A stretch of DNA of 64,000 nt from Allopusillimonas ginsengisoli (GTDB taxonomy: Bacteria > Pseudomonadota > Gammaproteobacteria > Burkholderiales > Burkholderiaceae_B), in assembly GCF_004153455.1 (NCBI RefSeq), contig NZ_SDQE01000004.1, positions 62,001 to 126,000 of the forward strand, written 5' to 3'. Of the stretch, positions 28,861-38,038 are shown in pieces. The notes below the pieces were generated by a model. That model worked only from the letters and a program-made list of their open reading frames with translations. It searched no databases and was not told the origin of the DNA. Both the position numbers and the translations under genes were made by a program. The stretch's first letter is position 1. Each line of letters opens with the position of its first letter.

Positions 28861-31631
28861 TGTCCTAAAAGCCCTTTGAGTGCATCGCCTATGCTTTTGA
28901 CTGGATCGGCCGGCTTTTCGCCGGCCTTGCCTTTCCCTTCGTCCTGGGGTTTCTTGCCCACCTGGCTGGACAGCAGATCAACGAGCCCTTCGCGCACCGC
29001 CTGCTTGACCTGCTTGCTATTGATGTCTTTCCACTGAACCTGGTACCCAGGCTTATTGAACGGCCCTGAAATACGGACGGGCACCGTGGCGCCCCGCAGG
29101 TCGGAGAGGTCTTTGCCCGATTGCCCGGACCGGCTATCCACGACGCGAACTTTGACCAGCAGATCCAGCTGATCATTCACCAAATCCAGCGATGCGGGCG
29201 TGCCCTGGGTAATGCGCAGCAATGGTGCCGCGATATCCAGCTTCTTGAGGGTGCCCTGCCCCTGAGCAAAGGTAATGTCGGCGTCCATGGAGGAAAAGTC
29301 GGTCTGGCGGCTCATGTCGGCCTGAGCCAGGACAGCCGGAACCTGGCCACTGAATACATTGCGGACAACTTCGTTGACCTCGGCCAGCGTTTGAGCAAAA
29401 TCGATACCCCGTACAGCGCCATCGCGCAATGCCAACTGCACCCTGCCGGACAGGCCGGCTTCGACAGCAGCGTTGGTCATGCCGCTGCTGGTAAGCGCCA
29501 GCTTGATGGTGCCCCGGCCCGTGAGACGATCTTCTTGCGCGTAGTCACGCAATAGCGGCCCGACGCTGACATCCTTGAGCGTAAGATTTGCGCCCAGCGC
29601 GTTGGTGGCATCCGCCGACAACGTGCCCGCCAGACTGCCGTCATAAAGCTTGGCCTTGATGTCGTTGATCGACAGCTTGCCGTCCTTGGCCCTGACGGCT
29701 GCGGTGATCTCACTGGCCTCGACCCGCTCCACTTTGAGCGCGCCGATATCAAAGCTTCCTGCGAGATCGAGTTGCGCCAGGAAGGAAAGGTTGGGCATGC
29801 TGGTTTCCGACACGGCGGCAGCCTGTTTTGCCGCGGGCTTGGGAGCCGGCTTCGCCGCTTCGGTTTCCTTTTTTTCCTGCTCCGTAGTCTGTGCTGGCGG
29901 TGCTGGCGTGTCGGGCGGAAACAGCGTGTTGAAGTCCAGCGTATCGGCCTTGAACGCAAACTTGATCTTGGGATCGGCCAGTTGTGTGGCATTCAGCTGG
30001 AAATTGAGCTTGCTTCCGCTGAGCACAGCATCAATCTCGCTGTCCAGCTTGTCTTTGACGAGATCTGCCTGCAGGCTTCCAATGAAGGGAAACTGGAAAT
30101 TGCCGCCGGGCAGGGCTGCGTCATCGATGCGAATATCCCCCTTCATGGCGGACAGGCCACCAATTTCGCGAAAAACATCCCAATTTGCCGGAGATGTCAT
30201 GTTTAGTTGCACCAGCCGATTGCCTTCCTTCAGGCCTGCTTCCACCTTGAGTTCTTTGAGCGTCAAGCGGGTGGCATTTCCGCCCAGGCCATTCAGTGCC
30301 ATGGAAATACCCAGTACGCTATCGGGCTTGGCAAGCTTGACCGTGCCCTGCACGGGCTCGCCCTTGGCGGACTCGGGCGATATCGACAGGCTGGGCGCGT
30401 CGAAGGCCACATCGAAGGACTGATCAGGGAGTTTCCCGCGTGCTCGATAGGCCAGCTTTTCGATCCGCAGCTCGGCCTGGCTGCGATCCATCTTGAGACG
30501 AGGCACGGTGAGGCTGGTTTCCAGGTTTTCGATGGGCGTAGCGCCTTCCATGGCGCCCTGCACCTGAACATCCAGGTTGGCAACGTTGACCTGTTGCGAA
30601 AAAGCGTTGTAAGCCAGATTGCCGCGCACCGCAGCGGGCTTGGCCTGCAGCATGCCCAGCTTGCCGTTGATCTGGAGATTGAGCTTTTGCGCGGAATAGG
30701 TATGCTCGTTGGGATTGATGAGCATCAGCGCCTGGCCGTTGAGCATGGCGTCGGCCTTGGGATACTCCCCCACCAGATGGCCCTTGAACGCGATATCGAA
30801 AGCCTGATTGAAGGTAACCCGGCCTGTATTGACCTCGAGCTGCTCTATGCGCCCCACCGCGCCGGTGATGCTGTCGTAGAGATGTATCTCGCCGTTTTTC
30901 AGGTCTAGCCCAGCGATATCAATCTGGAAATCGGTGCGCTCTACCGCCTGCTGCGCCATCGCCGCCGACATCGGTGATAGTTTCATGAGTCGCGATGCCT
31001 GCTCATGACCTGACGATCCCGCGCTCGCCAACTCGGCGTCCTCATCCCGCGCAGGCGCTGGCCGGGCTGCCCGCTCGCTTGCAGCCATACCGGCCGGGTT
31101 TTTGTCCATCTGGCTATTTTGCGCCATGCCGGCATCTGTACGGCGGGGCGCGGCCTGGGGCGTCGGCAGACTGTCAGCGAGCAACGCCGGTGCAGCCATG
31201 AGCGACCCTGCCATGCCCAACACCGCGTTCTGTCGACCCATGAGATCGCGGAAATTGAACTGGCCCTCTTCGTCTCGCTTGACCCAGGCCTTGAACCCGG
31301 AAACGGCAACATGGTCGACGACGAAGCTGTTGGAAAGCAGCGGCCAGATCGCAACCGCGAACCGGGCACTGTCTATCGAGGCAAAGGTGTCGGGACTATT
31401 GCGATTGGATAATGACACGTCTTGTACAGACAGGCCAATACGCGGAAACAGCGACAGCTCGATGTCTCCCTTGATGGAAAGTGTGCGCTGGTACTTGTTG
31501 TAAACAACTTCCTCGAGCTTGCTTTTGTAGGCGTTCGGATCGAACGTCAACAAAAATATGGCTATGCCGACCAATGCGACAATAGCCACCACGACGAGAC
31601 TGATTAGTACCCGCTTGAACCAAACTTTCAT
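28857..31631 (-). CDS. AsmA-family envelope protein
   Basis: A 924-residue protein with one N-terminal membrane helix (about 9-29) and a long periplasmic part. The start MKVWFKRVLISL and FDPNAYKSKLEEVVYNKYQRTLSI..ISLFPRIGLSVQDVSLSN fit AsmA. The C-terminal AsmA-like repeat region has LTGRGTIKLALTSSGMTNAAVEAGLSG (quoted RGTIKLALTSSGM) and VPVRISGPFNKPGYQV. An alanine/lysine/proline-rich stretch lies at about 575-620. Such proteins are thought to act in outer-membrane lipid homeostasis as repeating-groove bridges. The MOSC-like gene follows with a 4-base overlap. Confidence 0.9.
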
Positions 31632-31890
31632 TATCGGCCTCTAAAACCACGGGAGAGCCCCCCTGCGCCGTTCACGGCGAATAGGTGGAATGCTAACCCA
31701 TGATGCTGGGTATCGTCAGGTTGAACGTAGGCCGCGTTACCATCCGAAACTTCCAAATGCATCAGAAAGAACACAACCTGAGGTTATTATTACTATTTGC
31801 TATATAAAAAGACAACAAACATCTAGCCGAGTTATGCCAAGGCCATTACGATGCAAGTTATTTCTTCAACATTCCCGATAAGACAAATCC

Positions 31891-33168
31891 ATGAAATTCG
31901 AGACACTCGCCATTCACGCCGGCTATCAGCCCGATCCCACAACCAAGTCTGTCGCGGTACCGATCTATCAGACGACATCCTACGCCTTTGACAGTACTCA
32001 GCACGGCGCCGACCTGTTCGATCTGAAAGTGCCCGGCAATATTTATACCCGGATCATGAATCCGACCAATGCGGTGCTCGAAGAGCGGGTCGCCGCCCTG
32101 GAAGGCGGGGTTGCAGCGTTGGCCGTGGCTTCCGGCATGGCCGCGGTGTCGTACGCCATCCAGACTATTGCCCAGGCAGGCGATAACATCGTCTCTGTTG
32201 CCAAACTGTATGGCGGCACGTACAACCTGTTTGCGCACACTTTTCCACGTCAGGGTATCACGGTTAAGTTCGCGCCCCACAATGATGTAGCGGCGATCGA
32301 GGCGCTGATCGACGAAAACACCAAGGCGGTGTTCTGCGAGTCCATCGGCAATCCGGCCGGCAATATTGTGGACATCCAGGCCATTGCCGATGCCGCCCAC
32401 CGGCATGGGGTGCCGCTGATCGTGGACAATACCGTGGCCTCGCCGGCGCTGTGCAGGCCATTCGAACATGGCGCAGACATCATTGTGCATGCGCTTACAA
32501 AGTATATGGGCGGACACGGTACAACGATCGCGGGCGCGGTGGTCGATTCCGGCAAGTTTCCATGGGCTGAGCACAAAGAACGCTTTCCGATGCTGAACGA
32601 GCCAGACCCCTCTTACCACGGCGTGGTGTACACCGAGGCTTTTGGGCCCGCTGCCTATATTGGCCGCTGCCGCGTCGTGCCGCTTCGCAATACTGGCGCT
32701 GCCCTGTCGCCTTTCAACGCCTTCCTGATCCTGCAAGGCATCGAAACCCTGCCGCTGCGCATGGAGCGCCACACCAGCAATGCTTTGCGCGTCGCGCAGT
32801 ACCTGAAAGCGCACGACCAGGTGTCCTGGGTGCAATATGCCGGGCTCGAAGACCATCCCGAACACGCGCTGGCCAAGCAGTATTACGGCGGCAAGCCTGC
32901 CAGCATTCTGTCATTTGGCATCAAGGGCGGCAGCGAGGCGGGGGCGCGATTCATCGATGCGCTGCAGCTTATCCTTAGGCTGGTCAACATTGGCGATGCC
33001 AAATCACTGGCCTGCCATCCGGCCTCGACGACTCATCGCCAGTTGAATCCGGAAGAACTTGCAGCGGCGGGCGTGGGTGAAGACATGATCCGCCTGTCCA
33101 TCGGCCTGGAACACATCGACGATATCCTTGCGGATCTGGAACAGGCGCTTGCCGCCAGCAAGGGCTGA
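31891..33168 (+). CDS. metY: O-acetylhomoserine sulfhydrylase
   Basis: PLP enzyme making homocysteine (or methionine) from O-acetylhomoserine and sulfide. The 425 residues match family length. Features: FETLAIHAGYQPDP, YTRIMNPTNAVLEERVAALEGG, PLP-contacting ASGMAAVSYAI, VDNTVASPALCRPFEHGADI and the Schiff-base lysine in HALTKYMGGHGTT (about 208). The 259-bp upstream gap holds an AT-rich stretch but no riboswitch I could recognise. A minus-strand AsmA gene diverges from it. Confidence 0.95.
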   Translation: MKFETLAIHAGYQPDPTTKSVAVPIYQTTSYAFDSTQHGADLFDLKVPGNIYTRIMNPTNAVLEERVAALEGGVAALAVASGMAAVSYAIQTIAQAGDNIVSVAKLYGGTYNLFAHTFPRQGITVKFAPHNDVAAIEALIDENTKAVFCESIGNPAGNIVDIQAIADAAHRHGVPLIVDNTVASPALCRPFEHGADIIVHALTKYMGGHGTTIAGAVVDSGKFPWAEHKERFPMLNEPDPSYHGVVYTEAFGPAAYIGRCRVVPLRNTGAALSPFNAFLILQGIETLPLRMERHTSNALRVAQYLKAHDQVSWVQYAGLEDHPEHALAKQYYGGKPASILSFGIKGGSEAGARFIDALQLILRLVNIGDAKSLACHPASTTHRQLNPEELAAAGVGEDMIRLSIGLEHIDDILADLEQALAASKG

Positions 33169-33300
33169 CATAGCGCTCGCTGACTGAATGTCACGGCTTG
33201 TTGGCGGGCACGGCTTGCGCCAGTCTGATCAAAAGACGGGTGCAAGCGGCCGCTGTTCGGTCAGTGCGAAGGGCGAGACGCGGCGTATTGCGGCGGCGGA

Positions 33301-33705
33301 TCAGAGCCTGCCCAATAACCCGGAAAGCGAACCCAAAAGGTTGCTGCTTACATCGGTATCCGCACTGGCCTGACCATCAGGCGTAGCCTGATCGACCAAT
33401 GAGGGCAGAAGGGTGGCAAGGTGCTCAAGCACGGACCCTTTTTCAAGCCCGCTTTGTTGCGACAGCTCACTGACCATGCCATCGCCCAGCACCGCATGCA
33501 ACTGATCACCGGACACCGGCTGATTCGGTCCGGCGCTTACCCAGGACGACACGACTTCGCCGAGCCCGCCTTGCTGAAAGCGCTCAATCAGCCCTGCCAA
33601 TCCCCCGGGATAGTTCTTGATCTGCTCTATGAGTGCGGGCAATAGCGCCGCTTGCCCACCACCCTGCCCCCCAACGGCGGAAGCGATTGAATTGAGTAGG
33701 CTCAT
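33301..33705 (-). CDS. YidB-family protein (DUF937)
   Basis: A 134-residue protein with the YidB pattern: GGGQAALLPALIEQIKNYPGGLAGLIERF, GGLGEVVSSWVSAGPNQPVS, and LGDGMVSELSQQSGL. The C-terminal quarter is Ser/Leu-rich. AGGAG lies 7 bases before the ATG. Function of the family is unknown. It lies alone between metY (convergent) and pntAA (divergent). Confidence 0.9.
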   Translation of the reverse strand: MSLLNSIASAVGGQGGGQAALLPALIEQIKNYPGGLAGLIERFQQGGLGEVVSSWVSAGPNQPVSGDQLHAVLGDGMVSELSQQSGLEKGSVLEHLATLLPSLVDQATPDGQASADTDVSSNLLGSLSGLLGRL

Positions 33706-33844
33706 TTTATTCTCCTGTAGTGGCTATCCTTAGTAGCAATAGTCTACTCAGTTATGGTCCTCGTGAATGCAAATTACCGTCAGGACATCCTGTATAGTGT
33801 TTACCAAAATGAAATCTTAACTACGAGGCGGAGAGAATCTCATC

Positions 33845-34963
33845 ATGCAAATTGGAATCCCGCGTGAGCGGCTGCCGGGGGAAACCCGCGTTGCCGCAAC
33901 GCCAGAAACCGTCAAAAAATATGCGAGCGCCGGCCACGCTGTCGTGGTGGAACGTGGTGCCGGCACAACGGCGCACTTTCCCGACGACGCCTATGAAAGC
34001 GCCGGCGCGACACTTGGCGACCAGGCGCAGGCACTCGGTGCCGAGCTGGTGCTCAAGGTACGTGCTCCTGACGACACTGAGCGCGCCCAGATGAAAGCCG
34101 GCACGCTGCTGATCGGCATGCTCGACCCCTTCAATGCCGAAGGTTTGAGCGCCATGGCCACAGCAGGCCTCACTGCTTTTTCGCTTGAGGCCGCGCCACG
34201 TATTACACGTGCACAGAGCATGGACGTACTGTCCTCGCAGGCTAATCTCGCCGGCTATAAAGCCGTCATGCTGGCCGCCAATCAATATGGCCGCCTGTTC
34301 CCGATGATGATGACGGCCGCCGGAACGCTCAAGGCGGCGCGGGTGGTGGTGCTGGGTGCCGGCGTGGCGGGGCTGCAGGCCATCGCCACGGCCAAGCGCC
34401 TGGGTGCTGTGGTCGAAGCTTCGGATGTTCGCCCCGCGGCAAAAGAACAGATCGAATCATTGGGCGCAAAATTCATCGATGTTCCGTACGAAACAGACGA
34501 GGAACGCGAAATTGCCGAAGGCGTGGGCGGCTATGCGCGGCCCATGCCTGCGGCGTGGATGGCGCGCCAGTCTGCGTTGGTCGCAGAGCGCTGCAAACAG
34601 GCCGATATCGTCATCAGTACCGCACTGATACCAGGGCGCCCCGCGCCCGAACTGATCAGCGCGGAAACCGTGCAAGGCATGAAGCCAGGCTCAGTCATCG
34701 TCGATCTGGCGGTTGAGCGCGGCGGCAATTGCCCCTTGTCCGAAAAAGACCAGGTTGTCGAGAAACATGGCGTGGCCATCATCGGGCTCAGCAACCTGCC
34801 CGCGCTGGTCGCCCATGACGCGTCGGCGCTGTATGCGCGCAACGTGCTCGATTTCATGAAACTCATCGTCAACGCCGAAGGCCAGCCGCACATCAACACC
34901 GACGATGAAATCGTCGCAGCATGCCTGGTCTGCCGGGACGGCAATGTCTTGAGGAGCAATTAA
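33845..34963 (+). CDS. pntAA: NAD(P) transhydrogenase alpha subunit part 1
   Basis: Soluble NAD(H)-binding domain I of proton-translocating transhydrogenase, 372 residues. MQIGIPRERLPGETRVAATP and VVVLGAGVAGLQAIATAKRLGA (quoted GAGVAGLQAIATAKRLGA, about 173-190) are the family landmarks, with RPAPELISAETVQGMKPGSV. The stop TAA overlaps the next ATG (TAATG). The short alpha form without membrane helices marks the three-gene pnt layout. Confidence 0.97.
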   Translation: MQIGIPRERLPGETRVAATPETVKKYASAGHAVVVERGAGTTAHFPDDAYESAGATLGDQAQALGAELVLKVRAPDDTERAQMKAGTLLIGMLDPFNAEGLSAMATAGLTAFSLEAAPRITRAQSMDVLSSQANLAGYKAVMLAANQYGRLFPMMMTAAGTLKAARVVVLGAGVAGLQAIATAKRLGAVVEASDVRPAAKEQIESLGAKFIDVPYETDEEREIAEGVGGYARPMPAAWMARQSALVAERCKQADIVISTALIPGRPAPELISAETVQGMKPGSVIVDLAVERGGNCPLSEKDQVVEKHGVAIIGLSNLPALVAHDASALYARNVLDFMKLIVNAEGQPHINTDDEIVAACLVCRDGNVLRSN

Positions 34964-35274
34964 TGGAAGCAATCAGCCCAACCCTGATCAACCTGATCAT
35001 TTTTGTACTGGCGGTGTATGTCGGCTTTCATGTTGTATGGAATGTCACGCCTGCGCTGCACACACCACTCATGGCTGTCACCAATGCCATCTCGGCGATC
35101 GTAATCGTGGGCGCCATGCTGGCCGCCGCGCTGACTGAAGGCGGCCTTGCCCACAGCATGGGCATATTTGCTGTCGCGCTGGCAGCCGTCAATGTCTTTG
35201 GCGGGTTTCTCGTCACGCGACGCATGCTTGAAATGTTCAAGAAGAAAGAGAAGAAGAGTGGAGGCAAGGCATGA
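34963..35274 (+). CDS. pntAB: NAD(P) transhydrogenase alpha subunit part 2 (membrane)
   Basis: A 103-residue membrane subunit with three hydrophobic helices; FHVVWNVTPALHTPLMAVTNAISAIVIVG (quoted VTPALHTPLMAVTNAIS) is the conserved proton-channel part and NVFGGFLVTRRMLEMFKKK closes it. Start at 34963 overlaps the pntAA stop by one base and has GAGGAG upstream. The stop overlaps pntB by 4 bases. Confidence 0.97.
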   Translation: MEAISPTLINLIIFVLAVYVGFHVVWNVTPALHTPLMAVTNAISAIVIVGAMLAAALTEGGLAHSMGIFAVALAAVNVFGGFLVTRRMLEMFKKKEKKSGGKA

Positions 35275-36710
35275 TCTCGGCTAACGTTGTAACGCTGTTC
35301 TATCTGATCGCCTCGATATGCTTCATTCAGGCGCTCAAGGGTCTGTCGCACCCAACGACATCGCGCCGAGGCAATACCTTCGGCATGATAGGCATGGCCA
35401 TCGCGGTAGTGACGACGGGTGTGCTGATCGTCGGTCTGGCCACTGAAGGCACAGCCGGCATCGGCCTCGGACGCGTGGTGCTGGGCCTGCTCATTGGCGG
35501 CTCTGTCGGCACCATCATGGCCAAGCGCGTCGAAATGACCAAGATGCCGGAACTGGTTGCCTTCATGCACAGCATGATTGGTTTGGCCGCCGTTGCCATT
35601 GCCGTGGCCATCGTCGCCGAGCCCCATGCGTTTGGCATTGCCCAGGCAGGCGCTCCTATCCCGACTGGCAACCGTTTCGAGCTGTTCATCGGCACCTTTG
35701 TGGGCGCCATTACCTTCTCGGGCTCGGTGATCGCTTTCGGCAAGCTGTCGGGCAAGTATAAGTTCCGCCTGTTCCAGGGCGCACCGGTGGTGTTCTCTGG
35801 CCAGCATATGGTCAATTTGGCGCTGGCGCTGGCCATGCTGGGCTGCGGCCTCTGGTTCATGGCAACCCAGGCCTGGCTGCCTTTCATCATCATGACCATT
35901 CTGGCTTTCGTGCTGGGTGTGCTCATTATCATCCCAATTGGCGGGGCCGACATGCCGGTGGTGGTGTCCATGCTCAACAGCTATTCGGGCTGGGCGGCGG
36001 CGGGTATCGGTTTTTCGCTGAACAATCCGATGTTGATCATCGCCGGTTCGCTGGTGGGCTCTTCGGGCGCGATTCTGTCCTACATCATGTGCAAGGCCAT
36101 GAACCGGTCTTTCTTCAACGTGATTCTGGGTGGATTCGGTGCAGAGCCGGGCGCAGCGGCGAGCGGCACGGATCAGGGGCAGCGCAATGTGAAGTCGGGC
36201 AGCCCGGACGATGCGGCATTCCTGATGAGCAATGCGGAGTCGGTCACGATTGTGCCTGGCTATGGGTTGGCGGTGGCGCGTGCGCAGCACGCCCTGAAGG
36301 AGCTTGCGGAGAAGCTTACCGAGAATGGGGTGACGGTGAAGTATGCGATTCACCCTGTGGCGGGCCGGATGCCTGGGCACATGAATGTGCTGTTGGCGGA
36401 GGCGGAGGTGCCGTACGATCAGGTGTTCGAGATGGACGACATCAATAGCGAGTTTTCGCAAACGGATGTGGTGCTGGTGCTGGGCGCTAATGATGTGGTG
36501 AATCCGGCAGCGAAAAATGACCCAAGTTCGCCGATTGCGGGGATGCCTATTCTGGAAGCCTATAAGGCACGTACTGTGATCGTGAACAAGCGCTCGATGG
36601 CCGCGGGGTATGCGGGCCTGGATAATGAGCTGTTCTATATGGATAAGACGATGATGGTGTTTGGGGATGCCAAGAAGGTGATCGAGGAGATGGTGAAGGC
36701 AGTGGAGTAG
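35271..36710 (+). CDS. pntB: NAD(P) transhydrogenase beta subunit
   Basis: A 479-residue subunit with membrane helices (about 1-270) and the NADP(H)-binding domain III at the C terminus. Visible are LIASICFIQALKGLSHP, GGADMPVVVSMLNSYSGWAAA, the NADP site VPGYGLAVARAQHALKELAEKL (quoted PGYGLAVARAQHAL), and NDVVNPAAKNDPSSPIAGMP. It is the last gene of the pnt operon and a terminator follows. Together the operon uses the proton gradient to make NADPH. Confidence 0.97.
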   Translation: MISANVVTLFYLIASICFIQALKGLSHPTTSRRGNTFGMIGMAIAVVTTGVLIVGLATEGTAGIGLGRVVLGLLIGGSVGTIMAKRVEMTKMPELVAFMHSMIGLAAVAIAVAIVAEPHAFGIAQAGAPIPTGNRFELFIGTFVGAITFSGSVIAFGKLSGKYKFRLFQGAPVVFSGQHMVNLALALAMLGCGLWFMATQAWLPFIIMTILAFVLGVLIIIPIGGADMPVVVSMLNSYSGWAAAGIGFSLNNPMLIIAGSLVGSSGAILSYIMCKAMNRSFFNVILGGFGAEPGAAASGTDQGQRNVKSGSPDDAAFLMSNAESVTIVPGYGLAVARAQHALKELAEKLTENGVTVKYAIHPVAGRMPGHMNVLLAEAEVPYDQVFEMDDINSEFSQTDVVLVLGANDVVNPAAKNDPSSPIAGMPILEAYKARTVIVNKRSMAAGYAGLDNELFYMDKTMMVFGDAKKVIEEMVKAVE

Positions 36711-36738
36711 TTGGCCTTCTGGCTTGTTGATCGGTAAG

Positions 36739-36764
36739 GGGTCTGGGTTTTCCAGGCCCTTTTT
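36739..36764 (+). terminator. rho-independent terminator after pntB
   Basis: GGGTCTGG / CCAGGCCC stem (one G-U pair), GTTTT loop and a TTTTT tail, 29 bp after the pntB stop. Confidence 0.78.
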
Positions 36765-36784
36765 CTTGGGCGCAGGGATTATAG

Positions 36785-37200
36785 TTGGGTCGGTTTTTTG
36801 ACGGCGCCCACGCGTCGAGCACTGCAACGGCTTATTCGTGGGGCGTTCTCTTCGTCTGGGTTCGCTTTGTTCACGTGTGGCTTGGGTTCTTTTGACGGTC
36901 GGCCCGTTCCTTGCCCGCCTTCCGGCACAACTTCGCCGGTTCGGCGCCCCTGCGCCGAACACCGCATCGGCTTGCTCGTCCGGGCCCTTCGGCCCTCCCT
37001 TCGCTTACGCCTTGCTCGGCTCAGATCGTGCCTGCAGGCGGGCAAGGGACTGTCCGACCTGCATTGAATTGATGTGTCACGTCGCTGGCACGGTCAGGGT
37101 GCTTGGCCTTTTTGCGCGATGGATTGTCTGTGCCAAAGAGCTCTTGCGCTTGTGCGTGCCGGCCCCCCTATCAGGGCCGGCACGCACGTCGGGGCAGTGG
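36785..37200 (+). repeat. left arm of a long imperfect inverted repeat
   Basis: Reads as the reverse complement of 37537-37995 with scattered substitutions and small indels. The best conserved part is about 36885-37060, and another near-identical block is 37133-37200. It contains small perfect hairpins: GTTCGGCGC-CCCT-GCGCCGAAC (36939-36960) and GGGCC-CTTC-GGCCC (36982-36995). Open frames exist on both strands but show no known family. Differences between the arms fall at all codon positions, so I do not think it is coding. It lies after the pntB terminator. Confidence 0.85.
37152..37187 (+). repeat. 14-bp perfect hairpin with conserved loop (left copy)
   Basis: GTGCGTGCCGGCCC, loop CCCTATCA, then GGGCCGGCACGCAC. 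It lies near the inner end of the left arm. The right arm holds the same loop and the same outer and inner stem bases, but six middle pairs differ with pairing kept. Confidence 0.93.
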
Positions 37201-37398
37201 TTTGCGAAAGGGGGCAAAGCAGAGGGCAGAGAAAAGGTGCAACGCAGAGAAAGGACCGCGCTGCTGGGAGGGAGCTTTCCCGTCGACGATTGCTGATACG
37301 CTCGATACTTATCATCTGGCGCTTCAGTGACACGAGACGCCGACAAAGCATGCGCGCAAGTGGTACCAATCGCCATCAACAAGGAAGACACTAGCCAC

Positions 37399-37476
37399 AG
37401 GCATAGGCATAGGCATAGGCATAGGCATAGGCATAGGCATAGGCATAGGCATAGGCATAGGCATAGGCATAGGCAC
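37399..37476. repeat. AGGCAT hexanucleotide array
   Basis: Twelve perfect AGGCAT units (37399-37470) and a thirteenth reading AGGCAC. The array sits in the 336-bp spacer between the two arms. Read in frame it gives His-Arg on one strand and Met-Pro or Cys-Leu on the other, as any hexamer would. The perfect units suggest recent growth by slippage. Confidence 0.97.
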
Positions 37477-37536
37477 AAAGAGTGTAAGTTCACGTCCCCG
37501 GCACCGCTTGCAGGGAATACACAAGCCTCTCACCAG

Positions 37537-37995
37537 CCACGGCTCCGACGTGATCATGGGCCCTGATAGGGGGGCCCATGATCACAAGCGCAAGAGCTCT
37601 TTGGCATTAACAGGCCACCACGCAAAAAGGCCAAGCACCCTGACCGACCCAGCGGCGGCGCAAAACAACTCAGTGCAGGTCGGCCCGTCTCTTGCCCGCC
37701 TGCAGGCACGATCTGAGCCGAGCGAGGCGCAGGCGAAGGGAGGGCCGAAGGGCCCGGACGAGCGAGCCGATGCGGTGTTCGGCGCGTGGGCGCCGAACCG
37801 GCGAAGTTGTGCCGGAAGGCGGGCAAGAGACGGGCCGACCGTCAAAAAAACCCAAGCCACACCTGAACAGGCGAACCACACGAAGAGAGGGTCGAAAGCC
37901 CCGAACAAGCAAGCCAATGCGGTGTTCAGCGCAAGGGGGCCGAACCGACTCAGCTTGTGTCCAACGGCCAGTGAGCGACGGGCCGACCGTCAAAA
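37537..37995 (-). repeat. right arm of the inverted repeat, with an extra direct copy
   Basis: Inverted partner of 36785-37200. It also holds a partial direct repeat with a period of about 147 bp: the block around 37735-37845 recurs, more diverged, at about 37885-37995 (both end in GGGCCGACCGTCAAAA). The corresponding second unit in the left arm is shortened. The arm ends about 44 bp before the stop codon of the convergent aldehyde dehydrogenase gene. Confidence 0.82.
37550..37585 (-). repeat. 14-bp perfect hairpin with conserved loop (right copy)
   Basis: On the minus strand: GTGATCATGGGCCC, loop CCCTATCA, then GGGCCCATGATCAC. It mirrors the hairpin at 37152-37187. The flanks GCCAAAGAGCTCTTGCGCTT and CGTCGG are also shared. 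Confidence 0.93.
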
Positions 37996-38038
37996 CCACG
38001 AGATGGAACCCTCAGCGCCCACTCAACGCATGCCGAAA

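Noticed and set aside
31632-31890. SAM or SAH riboswitch upstream of metY
   Set aside because: No conserved aptamer core or terminator/anti-terminator pair could be recognised in the 259-bp gap.
35028-36962. 644-residue open frame on the minus strand across pntB
   Set aside because: Histidine/arginine-rich shadow of pntAB and pntB, which are certain genes.
37399-37476. CRISPR-like array
   Set aside because: The units are contiguous hexamers with no spacers and no cas genes nearby.
37324-37566. His-Arg and Met-Pro repeat proteins encoded across the hexamer array
   Set aside because: Any hexamer array stays open in several frames on both strands. No ribosome site or family match supports translation.
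36838-37917. Similar open frames in the two arms of the inverted repeat (36838-37296 plus, 37582-37917 minus)
   Set aside because: They match each other because the DNA is repeated. Substitutions are not concentrated at third positions and no family is recognised.
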